A DNA stretch of 64,000 nt from Auriscalpium vulgare (lineage: Eukaryota; Basidiomycota; Agaricomycetes; Russulales; Auriscalpiaceae): positions 62,001 to 126,000 of the forward strand of contig JAHBBC010000035.1 in the NCBI GenBank assembly GCA_019915015.1, written 5' to 3'. Positions 33,281-45,080 of the stretch are shown here, one piece after another (position 1 is the stretch's first letter; each line of letters begins with the position of its first letter). A program made the translations under genes and the position numbers. Under the pieces are notes generated by a model. The model was not told where the DNA came from, ran no database searches, and worked only from the letters and a program-made list of their open reading frames with translations.

Positions 33281-34858
33281 TTACTGGGGTATGTCTGCAC
33301 CTGTGCCCACCGGCGCCGACGTGTTCGTATCCGCGGCAGGGCTGCTCGGTGTTTGAGAAGCTCGCTTGACATGTGCACGCATGCGCTGAAGCATGGACAT
33401 GTTTGAAGGGTTCGTGGTCTCGTCGTCCGAGGACTCGTCATCATTGGCAATACCACTAAGAACCCGTCTAGATGCAGATATTAGCTTTCAACATTCATGC
33501 AACGTATCACAATGACTCACGCATCCCACCAGGCGAGAAGCCCGTCGCGCTCGGCGGGCGTCATTGCCCCTTCGATGTATGCGACCAACCCACGGTAGAA
33601 CTTCTCGTAAGGCCAATTTCCGCCACTGCCTCCGGCGGCCATTTGCGTCTGCGAGCTCAGGGCAAAGTGAACCTATGAGAACCGATCGCTTATCATGAGA
33701 GCATATTAAGGAATGTAAAATTACACGAGGGTGGCTGCGTATGCTATAGCGGCGGGCGTGATGTGCTTGATATTGTTTTTCCCAGCGCGTGGCTTTTCAG
33801 TATATCCGTCGCGAGCACCAGCATCATCTGCGCAGGATGGACCGAGTAGGATGTGCCGCAATGCCTGACATGCGGCAGTGTGAGTTGGTGGAGGACGGTG
33901 AAAACCATGCTACGCACTTTGACCAGGATGTCCGATCTCAAAAATCCGATGTTAGGGCTGGCTTGGTCGACCCACTCGTCTTCCCATAGGAATACCGGGA
34001 GGTCATCTTCTGCAGCTGAAAACCGTGGGTCTCTATCACGTAGGCCAGCTTTGACACTAAGCATTCCAGCGCACCATACGTTAGTAATGGTCTCAATGAA
34101 CCAATAAGAGTGTTGACGCACGCGGGGTCATTCCAGTCGAGGGTTTTGCCGGGCACATGAGTCGACCAGACTCTTCGCAATTAAAGCCGCGCTTGGCCTT
34201 GATCTTTCGGAAACCGTCGTCGGGGAATTCATGCCAGTCGCATATGGCCGTCTTGATGGCGTGAACAAGGCTGCTGCGAGTCCTTGACCGTCCATTCTCT
34301 ATCTGTGATACCATGTTAATATCCATCAGGTAGAATGCGCCCGGGAAGTACCATTCGGGCGACCTCCTTCGAGCCTCCGATACCACGCGACCTGATCTCG
34401 GAGACAAGGTCCGGAGCGAAGGTTGTCAGCGTCTTGTAGAGGTCGTAGTACTTATTTTGCCTGTATCGGGAGCATCAGTGGATGACAGGCATCAACCAGA
34501 GAGTTGAAAAGGACATACTGGGCTGTGTAGACAGTCGACGGAACCTCTGTGGTTGACTGACTGCGCTTCAAGCCTTCCTTGATGATTGCCGCCACGTTAC
34601 GCCACATGTCGCCCATGATTCCGAAGATCCCGCCAGCTAAGGAGAGTGGGTGTGATTCCGTTCTGGAAAGCCCGTGCCACGTCAGCACGAAAGGAATAAA
34701 CGGCCTCGACGTGCGCACCTAGGCTTCTTACTAGGTGATTCCTCTTCATCGTTGGCGTCGGGACGAGCAGAACCTGGTCGTCGGCCCAACGCGCTGGCCG
34801 TTTCAGAGGAAGGGAGAGAGAGACGGGCCGACGGAGCGGGGGAAGCCGGAACAGACAT
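33281..34858 (-). CDS. DUF6698-type mushroom protein, at least one frame break
   Basis: A start at 34858 and first intron 34663-34718 are clear. Later exons carry MGDMWRNVAAIIKEGL, NKYYDLYKTLTTFAPDLV, KTAICDWHEF, KAKRGFNCEESGRLMCP, DLPVFLWEDEW, FLRSDILVK, LRHILLGPS, ITPAAIAYAATLVHFALSS and GLLAWWDA. This order is that of the DUF6698 family, expanded in Agaricomycetes and of unknown function. The last exon (33281 to about 33465) is an acidic, then basic tail. The frame needs one added base near 34152, between MCP and DWNDP; a second junction near 34465 is unresolved. Many copies of this family are pseudogenes in mushrooms. Confidence 0.68.
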
Positions 34859-36329
34859 TGGCTCGTGCGGTGGGCTCAGGATTGAATCCGATTACTGTCG
34901 GCATTGTCGACAACACTAGGGGGTAATAGATGGAAGGGAAAAAGGAAACGGGGGGCCGCGGCTAAAGTTCTCAAGGACACTTATAAGCCCGTCGGTCTGC
35001 GGAGACGCCCTGACTCTGAATGAACTTACCAAGTGCAGTTAGCGCCCAGTGCGGCAGAGCAAGTATTCTGGTGCCGAGTCATCTGGCGCGCCTCTGTAAA
35101 TTTCTTTCCACAAAGACATCGTGGCATGACGTTTGTGAACGGTGGAAGGAAGTGGTGGACAGATCAAAGGGGAAAGGACGTGAAGGAAGGATCCAAGGGA
35201 CTCGGGACTCGGGTGAGCACCTGTGAATTTGTATATCTTTATCAGTGACACCGCGTGCTTGGGCTACATATCGGAGCTGTCTCCTTCGAGCACGCGTGTA
35301 AACACCGAAAGGGGAGCTCGCTTGTTGGCAAAGCTGACACTGGCATTGACGGCTGCGAGCACGCAATTTTTCCGGCAGGCCGTTGACACCATACTGCTTC
35401 GCAAAGCGAGAGACAAGTCGACCGTCGTGCGGCTGGGCGCAGTCGGTGTCTGTGGAGCTGTCCGAGACTCTTCTGAAAAACTATCAGGCTCTGCCAGAGA
35501 TATGGCTACGTACTGGATAAGTACTTACTGAGTTCCTGCTCGGCAGCGCGAGCATGATGAGGCAGATAGTGAGGGAGGACAGAGGAAATGCTGTTGAAGG
35601 GGAGTTCGCCGTTGATGATGAGGGACTCCGTCGTGACGATGTTTGATCGTGACCAGTGCTGAGACACCGGCGGCCGAGTAGGCTCGGCGCAGGTCGGCAC
35701 GACAAGTGTCATGCCCACAGGGTTCTTATGAGTGCTTACAGCAATGAGTGATTCAGCGAGAATCGTGGTACGATGGTATGTACATGATGAGCGATTATGA
35801 GCCGGTTGCAAGTCGATAGAATCTCCCGATGGCCCACGTAATATGTAATCACATATAATCCCCGCGCCGTTTTCCGATTTCGCGATGACATACTATCGCC
35901 TACAGCCCTGTCTTGAGTTACCGCTCGTTCATCAATCCCTCGCTGGAGGTCAAGGTGCTTAGAAGATCTCATATACCGACCACCTCGCTCGGCAATGCGG
36001 AACGTGAGGGTACACATGCAGTTTGGATCGAGTCCACGGACAATTTCGGGTTAGGAGCGTACAAGGCAAGTTATTAGTTGAGCCTGGCGCCGTATAATGT
36101 CTGTGCTGCCTGCGAGGGCCCCAAAGGCGCCCTCCACAACCGCGTCCGAGAACACCACCGCCACAATCCCAATCGTTTCACGTCTAGGATGCCTGTTGCG
36201 GAAAAGCCAAGTCCCAAGCACTCGGGCTCCGCTTCCCACGACACGCCAACGATGAGGGTGCTATGCATCCTGCTCGAGGCCGTCAATCAGCTATCGTGAC
36301 GGACTTCCTGGCCCCTACGCACGCACCAG
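34859..36329 (-). other. Region with possible exons of an unrecognised minus-strand gene
   Basis: A frame at about 35529-35730 (ESLIINGELPFNSISSVLPHY, then GTAAGT) looks like a real exon. A segment at 35080-35480 (GRLVSRFAKQYGVNG) could follow it, and 35736-36017 could precede it. No start, stop or family could be fixed, so no gene model is given. Confidence 0.35.
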
Positions 36330-37064
36330 TCAAAACACCCCTGGGATGAAGTTGTACCGCACCCTCCTCGCATACGTCTCCCACTCTCTCCCAAACACCT
36401 CAGCGAGTCCTCCGTGGCACTGGGCACCCTGCACACAACCAGCGTTACATGTCCAAGCACCGCCACCCACGCGCCTGCGACCGCGTGGCCTAAGCGCGTG
36501 CGCGCGACGCCTGCGCCCCACCACCAGCTGCCGCTGCTCGACGCGAGGCACAGCAGCGGCGAGCCGAACTGAACCAGGAGCAAGCCGATGTAGCCTGGGT
36601 GGCGCACGACGGCGTACGGCCCGGATGTTGACGAGCTTGTGGTGCGCGGTGATTGAGAGCTCGTACGTGAAGAGACCCTTCATCGCGCGGCAAGACAGGA
36701 CGCGTATGATGCAGCCCAGGACGATGGCGAGGAATGCGAAGAGGAAGAGAGGCGGGGTGAGAATTGGACCTGGGGAAAAGAGCGAAAATGCGCATAGCGA
36801 ATGCGCTGGACGGTGCCGCGGCGGCGTAGTTTGCAGCAGTTTCGAGGGACAACAATGTACCAACGAAAAGCTGCTTCGTCAGAGTGAGTGTCGATGGTAC
36901 AGAGCGGCGGATGCTCGGGGCGTAGCCACCATGGTCTGGGCAGTCCGTTCCAAAAGAGAATTGCGTGCGGCCCGCGTTCGCTCGTCGGAAGAGGCTCTGT
37001 GATACGTCGTGACTAAATGGCAGAGCCAGGCAATTAGCATCAAGTTTGCGCGGAGAAAAGACAT
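36330..37064 (-). CDS. Isoprenylcysteine carboxyl methyltransferase-like protein (ICMT/STE14 family), frame broken twice
   Basis: The N-terminal Met is at 37064 (MSFLRANLMLIAWLCHL). The membrane core has PPLFLFAFLAIVLGCIIRVL and FTYELSITAHHKLV, then the hallmark GPYAVVRHPGYIG, a second hydrophobic segment, TEDSL and the C-terminal FGREWETYARRVRYNFIPGVF. ICMT enzymes methylate the C-terminal farnesyl-cysteine of CAAX proteins in the ER, using S-adenosylmethionine; the His/Pro of RHPGY and the Glu/Trp near the end belong to the cofactor site. Conserved blocks sit in different frames: one base too many near 36632 and one missing near 36398. The Ras protein encoded 2 kb away is a natural substrate type. 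Confidence 0.75.
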
Positions 37065-39108
37065 GGGGAGCGCACAGTGTGCAGCCGCAATGTAAGACCC
37101 GTATTTATGTCTAGCGGACATGTCGGTGGACGTGTACTGTTCAAGGCAATGACAATGTGTTGCTAGGTCCGACATAACGCGTAAACAGAGTGCCAAGTCG
37201 AACGGAAATGATGACGCAACCGACATTTGGAGGGCCTGTTCGACCACTGTTCGACCACAAAACGTCGGATTATTAATAAATACTGGGGGGACGGTCACAA
37301 TACCTGTGAGCACTTGCAGGCCGCAGGCAATTCAGGGAACTCACAGCACGAATGAGAGCGTAAGCGACAACTTACTTATCTATATGTTTGGTGTCGTGCT
37401 TGGTCAGCTAGTCAAGCCATGGAAATAATATCAGCATCGACGGTCAAACATCACCGCGACGTACATCGTCCGAGGATTGCGGAGGCTCGGGGCTGGCCGC
37501 GGATGTAAGCCGTGAGGGAGGGTTGTCTCCTGAATCTGTACAATGCGAGTGACCTCGGAGGGCCAGTCAAGAGCGAAGGCGACGAACGGGCAAAGGGAGT
37601 GTTTCCAATTTATATTGGTTTTTTTTCTTGCCTGTAGAATCCGCGAGACTGGCAATTGCGAGCTGGGGTGTGAGCCGTACGTTTGCTATTGAGCGGAGAC
37701 GAAGAACTTCACGTAGTCTCTGTGGTTGACCTTATTCACAGAAAACAGTCGTTCTAGCCTTCATAGTTACCGGAGAAAAAAAGCGCGGGGACGCATCTTG
37801 GATTGAGCACACTGCTTCGCGAGAGAATATGGCCGATACTGCTCAGACGTGACGGTCGATATTCAGCAAGTGGTCGGAAAGCCGAGAAAATGTGCTCGCA
37901 GAGAGTGTTACTACATGCAGAGGCTACTTGGATATTTTGGCAGCCGCGGGGTACAGGGTAGCAGATAGCATGTCGAGTTTCGCTGATGTCAATTTCTCCT
38001 GACAGATGCATCAATACCAGCTGTGGTATGTGTGCAAGAACGTGCGAGATACCTTCCCGACATTCTAGAGGATGTAGATCTGGTCCCATTGCGAGAGTCC
38101 TGGAACGTCCCAGAGTACGTCACGAGCTTGTTCTCCACACAGAACACAGCAACCTTCGTGATGTCCACGCTCCCAGACGACAAATTACGCAGGACGAAGT
38201 TGCGCACCGTCGGGGAGCCCGACGTCGCAGATGGAATGGACAGCGAGCGCGGACCGAAGCAAGCTGTAGACTAGCTCTGTGGTGATTTTCTGTCGCATTC
38301 AATTCCTGTTCTTGTCCCCAGACCGCCACATCAAATTTGCTGCAATGGTTTTCGTGGATACCCTGCCGCCCGCCCTACTTCTGTCTCAAGGTCATATGGC
38401 AACGACGGAAGCACTGAGTTGCAGGATTACTCAAGGGAACAGGAAGGACAAGGGAACACTCAGATAACAGTTACTGACGGCTGTCCTGTACTGTTACGGG
38501 GGAGTGAACTGGACATGAGTCAGTCTGATTCCGCCCCGAATATCTGAGGACGCACCGCAAGGGTCAGAATGCACAACGCACCCGCGAAACTGATCAACAG
38601 TCACCGGCACGAAGCCATACAGGCAGGCCACGTACAGAGCGACGCACAGTACGTGCCCCCCCCCTCCCGGATACTACTCCCTAAGTGCACGTCGAGCGAG
38701 GAGCTAGCCCATCTGGACGGTATCAGCCACCAAGCTGCTTCTGTTCTGCTGCGACAGGCCAAGTGGGACGCCTGATAGTATTAGTTCCTCTGGAGAGCCT
38801 TACATTGTCCTGAGAATCTGAATGCCGAGCTCTTGCGCGCGATGAAGTCATCGCCATCCCCAGTCGCCAGTTAACGGCATCTTGCGGGACGAGAGGCCGT
38901 TTGGGAATTGCGGAGCACGGCACGAAAATTTGAGCACGCAAACTGGACATGAGATAATGCGATCCAAGAAAGACAAGACATGGTTGAATGGGACATCCAG
39001 TGCAGAGCAAATGAGATGCAAATGGGCAATGTGTAGAGGACAAACAAGACAGGAAGGAGATGGGGATGTGGGAGGGGAACAGATGGCGGAAATGACGACG
39101 GTATGGGC
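37065..39108. other. Long spacer without a confident gene
   Basis: Overlapping frames of both strands occur at 37754-38285, for example a plus frame at 38023-38274 with PEYVTSLFSTQNTATFVMS and its minus counterpart, but neither has a start/splice context or a known family. The rest shows nothing. Confidence 0.45.
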
Positions 39109-40114
39109 TCAGACGACGATGCAGCCCCCGCAGCCGCCCGTGTTCTGGTCGAGCCCGTCGGGATGGCTGGTCTGCTGCTCCTGCAGCCAACAAAGAAAGC
39201 GTGGGCGGCGAGCTCACGGGTTGAGTGAGCAGGGCGGCGCACCTTATTGTACTTGCGGATATCGCGGACGAGGTTCAAGAAGGCCTCGTCGACGTTGGCG
39301 CTCTGCTTCGCGGACGTCTCGATGAAGCGGCAGCCAAAGCGCTCTGCGAGTTCACGGCCCTCTGTTTGTGTGGCGGCACAGCACGGCAGAGCAAGGCATG
39401 CGCGGGGCGGCGAAGACAGGGCCACGACGCAGGCAAACAGGCGGGGCTGTCAGCGTGTCGCGCTGGATAAGACAGGAGCAGTACACGCACCATTCATGCC
39501 GACCGGGCGTTCGTACTCGAGGTCCGAGTCGCACTTGTTCGCCACCACGATTACGGGGAAGGAGTCCTTCTCCTTGATGCGCAGGATCTCCTGATGGAGC
39601 GTGCTAATCTCCTCGAACGAAGTACGCGAGGTGACGGAGTAGACAAGGAGAAAGCCATCGCCTGTGCGTATGTACTGCTGGCGCATGGCCCTGCACGCGA
39701 TTACGTCGACTTGACATTAACGAAAGACAAGGCGCGGGAGGACGATGCGCACCCGTAATCCTCCTGGCCAGCCGTGTCGAGGACGTCGAGGAGGGCAACC
39801 TCGTCGTCGATGACACACTGCTTGCGGTATGCATAATACTAGAGGGGTGTTAGACGCGGACAGGCGGGGGTTGATTCATGGGGGCGCACATCCGCGGTGG
39901 GGTTGTACTCGTCCACGATACGGCCTTCAACGAAATTTAACGCCAAAGCAGACTTGCCGGTGCCTGGGCGTCGCAGCAAGGTGAGCAGAGGAAGAGCGTA
40001 TGGGGGAAAAGAGACAGACCACCGGCGCCGGCAACGACCAGCTTGTACTCGCGCTGAGCCTGTGGACTGGTGAGCTCAACGCGGGGAGCAGGGGGGCGGA
40101 CGCACCCTAGACAT
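39109..40114 (-). CDS. RAS1: Ras-family small GTPase with CAAX box
   Basis: Seven exons (40106-40114, 40020-40059, 39890-39963, 39753-39838, 39491-39690, 39243-39361, 39109-39180) sum to 600 nt, 199 residues. The P-loop is GAGGTGKSA, switch [14 protein letters not shown], nucleotide motifs NKCD and ETSAK, and the C-terminus ends CGGCIVV, with a farnesylation CAAX box and a nearby Cys for palmitoylation. Ras controls cAMP/MAPK signalling and morphogenesis at the plasma membrane. The first exon encodes only three residues. Switch I reads YNPTADYYAYRKQ, keeping the effector Thr but replacing the usual Ile-Glu-Asp-Ser. The exon junction there (39839-39889) has normal splice sites. Confidence 0.93.
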
Positions 40115-40976
40115 ATGTGCAGTGAGAGGGGGATGGGAGAGGCATATGATGGGCGGGGTGCGGGGGAATAAAAGCGCGGTGGTGCCAGTCCAAGGCAGCA
40201 GCGATGACAATGAGCAGTCTTGCTTCTTCCGTCTTGCATTGAGTGGCACAAAGCAGCATCCACACTAGTCATATCGAAGTCGTGGACACAGCCGACGCTT
40301 TCTTTTCCTTGTTTCCATTATTCCACGCCTTGTTCCGTAGACAGAGGGCGAGTCCGAGGTTATGAACTCAGAAGTCAAAGATCGTGATTGAGAATGGGTT
40401 CAAAAGTAGGCGGACTTACCTGGGAAAGATGGTGAAGGCGGCCGGGGGACGATGTCAGGCCGTCGAGTTCTATGTTGCTGCCGCAGCAGCACCTCTGCGA
40501 CTGGGAGGCCCGGGCCACGGTTACGGGCGGTGCAAAGGTCATGGGCCCGCGGGGTGTGTGTCGTGTAAGTATAGGGTTCATGCATGAACTCGTGGTCTTG
40601 AGCTACATGCCACCAGATATACCGCCAATACAGGCAGGTCCGCATGTGCGCGCTGAGTCAGTGCGTCTTGTCAAGCAGATCAGGTAGTTCAGTATAGGCT
40701 TCGGGTAGACCCATCGTCTCCAGCATAGCGTAGAATATTGGTTGGCGGGTGAGTCCTCAGTCCAGGGTGGGACCTGAGTCCTTATGACCGGGAACACGTG
40801 CTTCAACTCGGAGTGGCCGGAGATCTGGGAAGTGATGGGCGCTTCGGGGTCCGGACACGTCAGAGGCTGGAAAGTTGTCGGCGCTGGCAGCTACAGCACA
40901 CTCCTCCTCATATTTGACACGTCGGCCTGCGTTCTCCTCCACTCTCTTTCGCTCCCTAGAGCTCCCCGGCCCCGTC
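40115..40976. other. Divergent promoter region between the Ras and ERV41 genes
   Basis: Both flanking genes are transcribed outward. No gene or clear TATA box was recognised. Confidence 0.45.
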
Positions 40977-42918
40977 ATGGCGACAACGACAGAGCAGTCG
41001 CTGCTCGACAAGCTCGACTCCGTTTCACCCGCCCCGCTCACCGCCTTCGATGCTTTCCCCAAGCTGCCCTCGACATACAAGGCTCGCTCGGAGTCCCGGG
41101 GCTTCTTCACTATCGTCGTTAGCCTGGTTGCCTTCCTGCTTGTCCTCAATGATATCGGCGAATTTCTCTGGGGCTGGCCGGACCACGAATTCAGCGTAGA
41201 TCATGACGACAACAGCTACATGAGCGTTAACGTCGACTTGGTCGTGAATATGCCCTGTCGATGTGAGTCTCAACGGGTTCGCGTCTACGCTTGGCTGACG
41301 GCATTTACAGACTTGAGCGTCGACCTACGCGACGCAGTCGCCGACAGACTATATCTCAGCAAGGGCTTCCGCCGGGACGGAGTGCGTTGCCATCTCTTGA
41401 TCGCTCTCCCAATATGTTGCTTACGGACCGCATCAGGTTCTGTTTGACGTCGGTCAGGCAACCACACTCAAGTGAGTGTATTTCTATGCCACGCGAAGGC
41501 CGTCGTCTTGATCTGCCGCGCTAGAGAGCACGCTGCCGCCATTTCCGCACGCCAAGCTGTATCCCAGTCGCGCAAGTCTCGCGGCTTCTTTTCTGCAATC
41601 GCCGGTCGCCCGAGTGCTGGCTTCAGCCCAACCTACAATCACGAAGCAGCCGACAGCGCATGTCGTATATTTGGCTCTCTGGATGTCAAGAAAGTCAGCG
41701 GTACGCTGTCCACGTATATGCCATCGAATTAACATGGCGAATTGGTGTCCACAGCGAATCTCCACATCACAACGCTTGGACATGGCTACGCCAGCAATAT
41801 CCACGTGCCTCACCATTGTGAGTTCTGCGACCACTCTCTTAGCATGCGCCGACTGACGCAATTCAGTAATGAACATGTCCCACGTCATCACCGAGTTCTC
41901 GTTTGGCCCCTTCTTCCCGGAAATAGCTCAGCCTCTGGATAACTCGTTTGAAATCACGCATGATCGTACGTGTCTGCCCGACATATGCCCTTTAAGTTCT
42001 CACTCACCTCAATTAGCGTTCGTCGCCTACCAATACTTCTTGCGTGTCGTCCCGACAACCTACGTTGCACCGAGGTCGAATCCTCTTGATACCAATCAAT
42101 ACAGTGTCACACACTACACCCGTGTGCTCGAACACAACAGAGGGACACCAGGAATATTCTTCAAGTTCGATATCGAGCCTATTAGGCTCAGCGTCATTCA
42201 GCGCACCACCACGTTTGCCCAGTTCTTCATCAGGTATGTTTGTTTTATTTTATTCGCGTTGCGTTTGATGTGCTAATCACCCCACAGATGGGCCGGCGTG
42301 GTCGGCGGTGTGTTCGTCTGCGCTTCGTGGGGCCTTCGCGTTTCGAACAAGGCCTTCGTCATGGTGGCTGGCCCCGACGATTCAGACACCATCACGCCCA
42401 CCGACTCTGCGCGTGCTTCCGGCCTCCGTACAAAGTGGGGCGGCAGCTCCCTGCGCACGCGGCCAGCTGCTTCCAACGGACGCGTCTTGCGCCAGGGCAA
42501 CAGCTGGGTCGTCGAAGGTGGTTCGCCATACTCGAGCTACGCCGGGACGCCGAACCCCACCACGCCCTACACCCCCGCATCAGTCGCGTCACCCTACTCC
42601 CCTGCGCCGCCGCCCAGCCGTCCAGTCTCGGGCAACTTCAGCGCTGGCGCGCGCCCGGTCTCAGGCAACTTCACCGGGCTGGGCCTCTCGCCCGGTGTCT
42701 TTGGGCCCGGCACACGCTCGCCGGTGCCCGCGTCTGCTGCGTTGCCCACGGCAGCGACGGTCGGCTCGCCGTACCTCCCCAGCGCGAGCACGACGCCCGC
42801 GTATCCGAACTTCCCGCCGACGCCTGCGTCGGGCGCGTTCCCGAACTCGGCGTTCAGTAATCCAAGTTTAAGCCCGAGGCCGCCGCCGACACCGCGAGAC
42901 CGAAGGAAGGATGACTAG
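40977..42918 (+). CDS. ERV41: ERV41/ERGIC2 COPII vesicle protein
   Basis: Eight exons (40977-41262, 41311-41381, 41437-41471, 41525-41700, 41755-41817, 41867-41965, 42017-42233, 42288-42918) sum to 1578 nt, 525 residues. The N-terminus has FDAFPKLPSTYKARSESRG followed by a transmembrane segment. The luminal domain has VNVDLVVNMPC, ADSACRIFGSLDVKKVSGN, LHITTLGHGYAS and FVAYQYFLRVVPTTY. A second membrane segment (WAGVVGGVFVCASWGL) precedes the tail. ERV41 pairs with ERV46 in ER-Golgi vesicles and recycles ER proteins. The tail is about 180 residues of Ser/Pro/Ala/Gly, much longer than in yeast. Confidence 0.95.
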
Positions 42919-43230
42919 CGTGGCAGGTGTGGGACTGAGGGAGGTGTCGCTGTGTTTTTTGCGTTCTGTACAAAAGCATTGTGGAATATACATATCGGAG
43001 CGTGTCTCCGGTTTTATGTGGATTGTGTCGTGACATCGTGAACGTCGACCTGGCTCACGCAAAACGATTCTGTAGTTACTTCGGCCTCCCGAAGAACATC
43101 GCAGCGGCCCGGGCTCGCGCACGCTAGCATCTCTCCACCTCGCCACCATCGCCACCACCACTAAGTAGCGTGTCAGTCTGTATCGTCTCGTGCTCATCTC
43201 TAGCGACAACCGAAAAGCTGTTTCATAGCC
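42919..43230. other. Spacer, ERV41 3' flank and RING gene 5' flank
   Basis: No feature recognised beyond a short ACCACCATCGCCACC repeat-like string near 43138-43160. Confidence 0.4.
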
Positions 43231-44412
43231 ATGGACGAATCCTTTACCGTCCTCACAACCGAGTCTCTCCCAGCGCCGACGACGACGCGTCCACTGCCTC
43301 CACGCGCCTCTCGGTCCGGGGGCGCGCACGCTCACGAGCCTCTGGCAGCTCCCCCTCCGTCTCGGGGTCAAGGCAGGCGAGCCGTGTGGGCTCGCGTGCA
43401 GGTTCTGCCCCTCTTCAGGAGCCCGCATCTGCATGGGCCGAGGCACGCTTAGCCCCACCTGCGGACGCGTATGCGACTGCGCCGTGGCTTTTGCAGACGC
43501 AGGACCAGTTTGTGGAGACGTCGGCAGCCGAGAAACGTTCGTATGAGAGCGACAGGGCTGATGGAGAGGGATCCGATGCGCGGAAGAAGAGGCGGGTGGA
43601 CGAAGGGAATGATCTGCCTGTTGCTGTTGCGACTGGAGAAGACCATGTCGGTGCAGGAGAAGCAACGTCGAGCTCGAGCTCAGTTCGTCTTGTTAGCATT
43701 TATGTTCTCACTTTCTCGTCTTTTGCTCACCGTTTCGACTGGTATATGCACAGATGGATGTGGACATGGAACAACAAGCGGGACCTTCTTCTGCGGGACC
43801 TGGGCCACCCGAGCCTCAGCCAAGTACCTCTGGCTCCTCCTCGTCGCACCCTCTATCGACCTGGGACTTCGTTCTCGCCGGTCCATCCAGCGACTTCACG
43901 CTTCCCTCCACTCTCGGACCTTCGGAGCAGCCTTCGCCGTCATCCTCCCGAACGTTCGCGTCCGCGCTCCTCACGACCGACCTCGGCCCCACCGCCACGG
44001 TCTCCGCGCCCGCGTCCCCGAGCGTCCCGCGCCGTACCCCGCCCGCCGCGCCGCGCGCGCCTTCCATTCCACCGCTCCCCGCGCCCATGCCGCTCGCAAC
44101 ACGCGCCGCGCGCGAGCCGCTGCACGCGTACACGTGCCCGATCTGCCTCGCGCCGCCGACGAACGCGACGCTCACGCCGTGCGGGCACATCCTGTGCGGC
44201 GAGTGCCTCTTCACCGCGGTCAACGCCGCGGTCATGCGCACCGGGATCACCGGGCTCGGCGCGAGGTGCGTGTTCCGTTTTGCTGCGGGGAGAGGTGGCT
44301 GATGTGGACGGGTGGGTACAGGTGCCCGGTGTGTCGCGCGTCGATCCCGGGGTGGGATGGGCGCGGCGGGGGCGTGATCGGGCTGCAGCCGCGCATCATG
44401 ATCTCGCTGTGA
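43231..44412 (+). CDS. RING-finger protein, putative E3 ubiquitin ligase
   Basis: Main exons: 43231 to about 43682, about 43754-44265 and 44322-44412. The C-terminus is a C3HC4-type RING: CPICLAPPTNATLTPCGHILCGECL, then after the last intron RCPVCRASI. The long N-terminal half is Ser/Pro/Ala-rich with an acidic patch and a basic KKRR string, probably disordered. Cys/His spacing fits Zn2+ binding and E2 recruitment. The presumed ATG at 43231 is in a different frame from the following exon; one missing base near 43264 or an unseen first exon would explain it. Confidence 0.75.
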
Positions 44413-45080
44413 GACGTTCCTGCGCCCGTCGGCGCGCACGGGGTGCCGGGACCTCAGCGCGCTGGACTAGGCTGGACTAAGCGCGTCTTGCGCTGCGCAT
44501 CACGCCATCAGATCTGCGAGTCGTCGCACCTGCGAGCACGCTGACTGACATCAGTTGATGACCGAGGCCCAGGAGGATGTTCGCCAGGGGGATACAATGG
44601 GAATCACGCAGTCTCACACCAAGACTCCTGGCGTTCGGGGGTTTTGATCGAACCTAGGAGATACTATTCCACCGGGGGCAGATCTCGATATCCTTTACTT
44701 TACGTTGGCGTGGATGGGGATATGATTCAATCGCGTTCTATGTACGGGCAAAAGCTTAGAACTGTTTTTATGTGGTTTTCATGCAGAACGGACGAAATTC
44801 AGTGGGTGACGAAGTGTAACATCCTGAATATCTGCCCGTGGGAATTCATGCCACCCACGCGACGCGCGTCTTTCTCATCTCGCCACTAACTGACGCGTCG
44901 CAGACCATCCGACATTCAGTCTTGAGATTGAAAGTGAAGTGCGTGTCTCGAGTTTCTGCATCTCGCAGAACGTGTACTGAATTATCTGCAGTGTAACTCA
45001 CGTCGTACCGGTCAAACAGCTGTACCGCACGGGGTCCTTCCCACCGTCCGCGCAGACCGTTTGCACAACAGGACAAAGAC
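44413..45080. other. Spacer without a recognisable gene
   Basis: It contains the HUS1 5' flank. A plus frame at 44644-44889 has no recognisable content. Confidence 0.45.

Noticed and set aside
37754..38285. Possible gene on either strand
   Set aside because: Both strands give protein-like stretches but no start, stop, splice set or family could be fixed.
43471..44480. Arg/Pro-rich alternative frames over the RING gene
   Set aside because: GC-rich shadows; only one frame gives the RING ligands.
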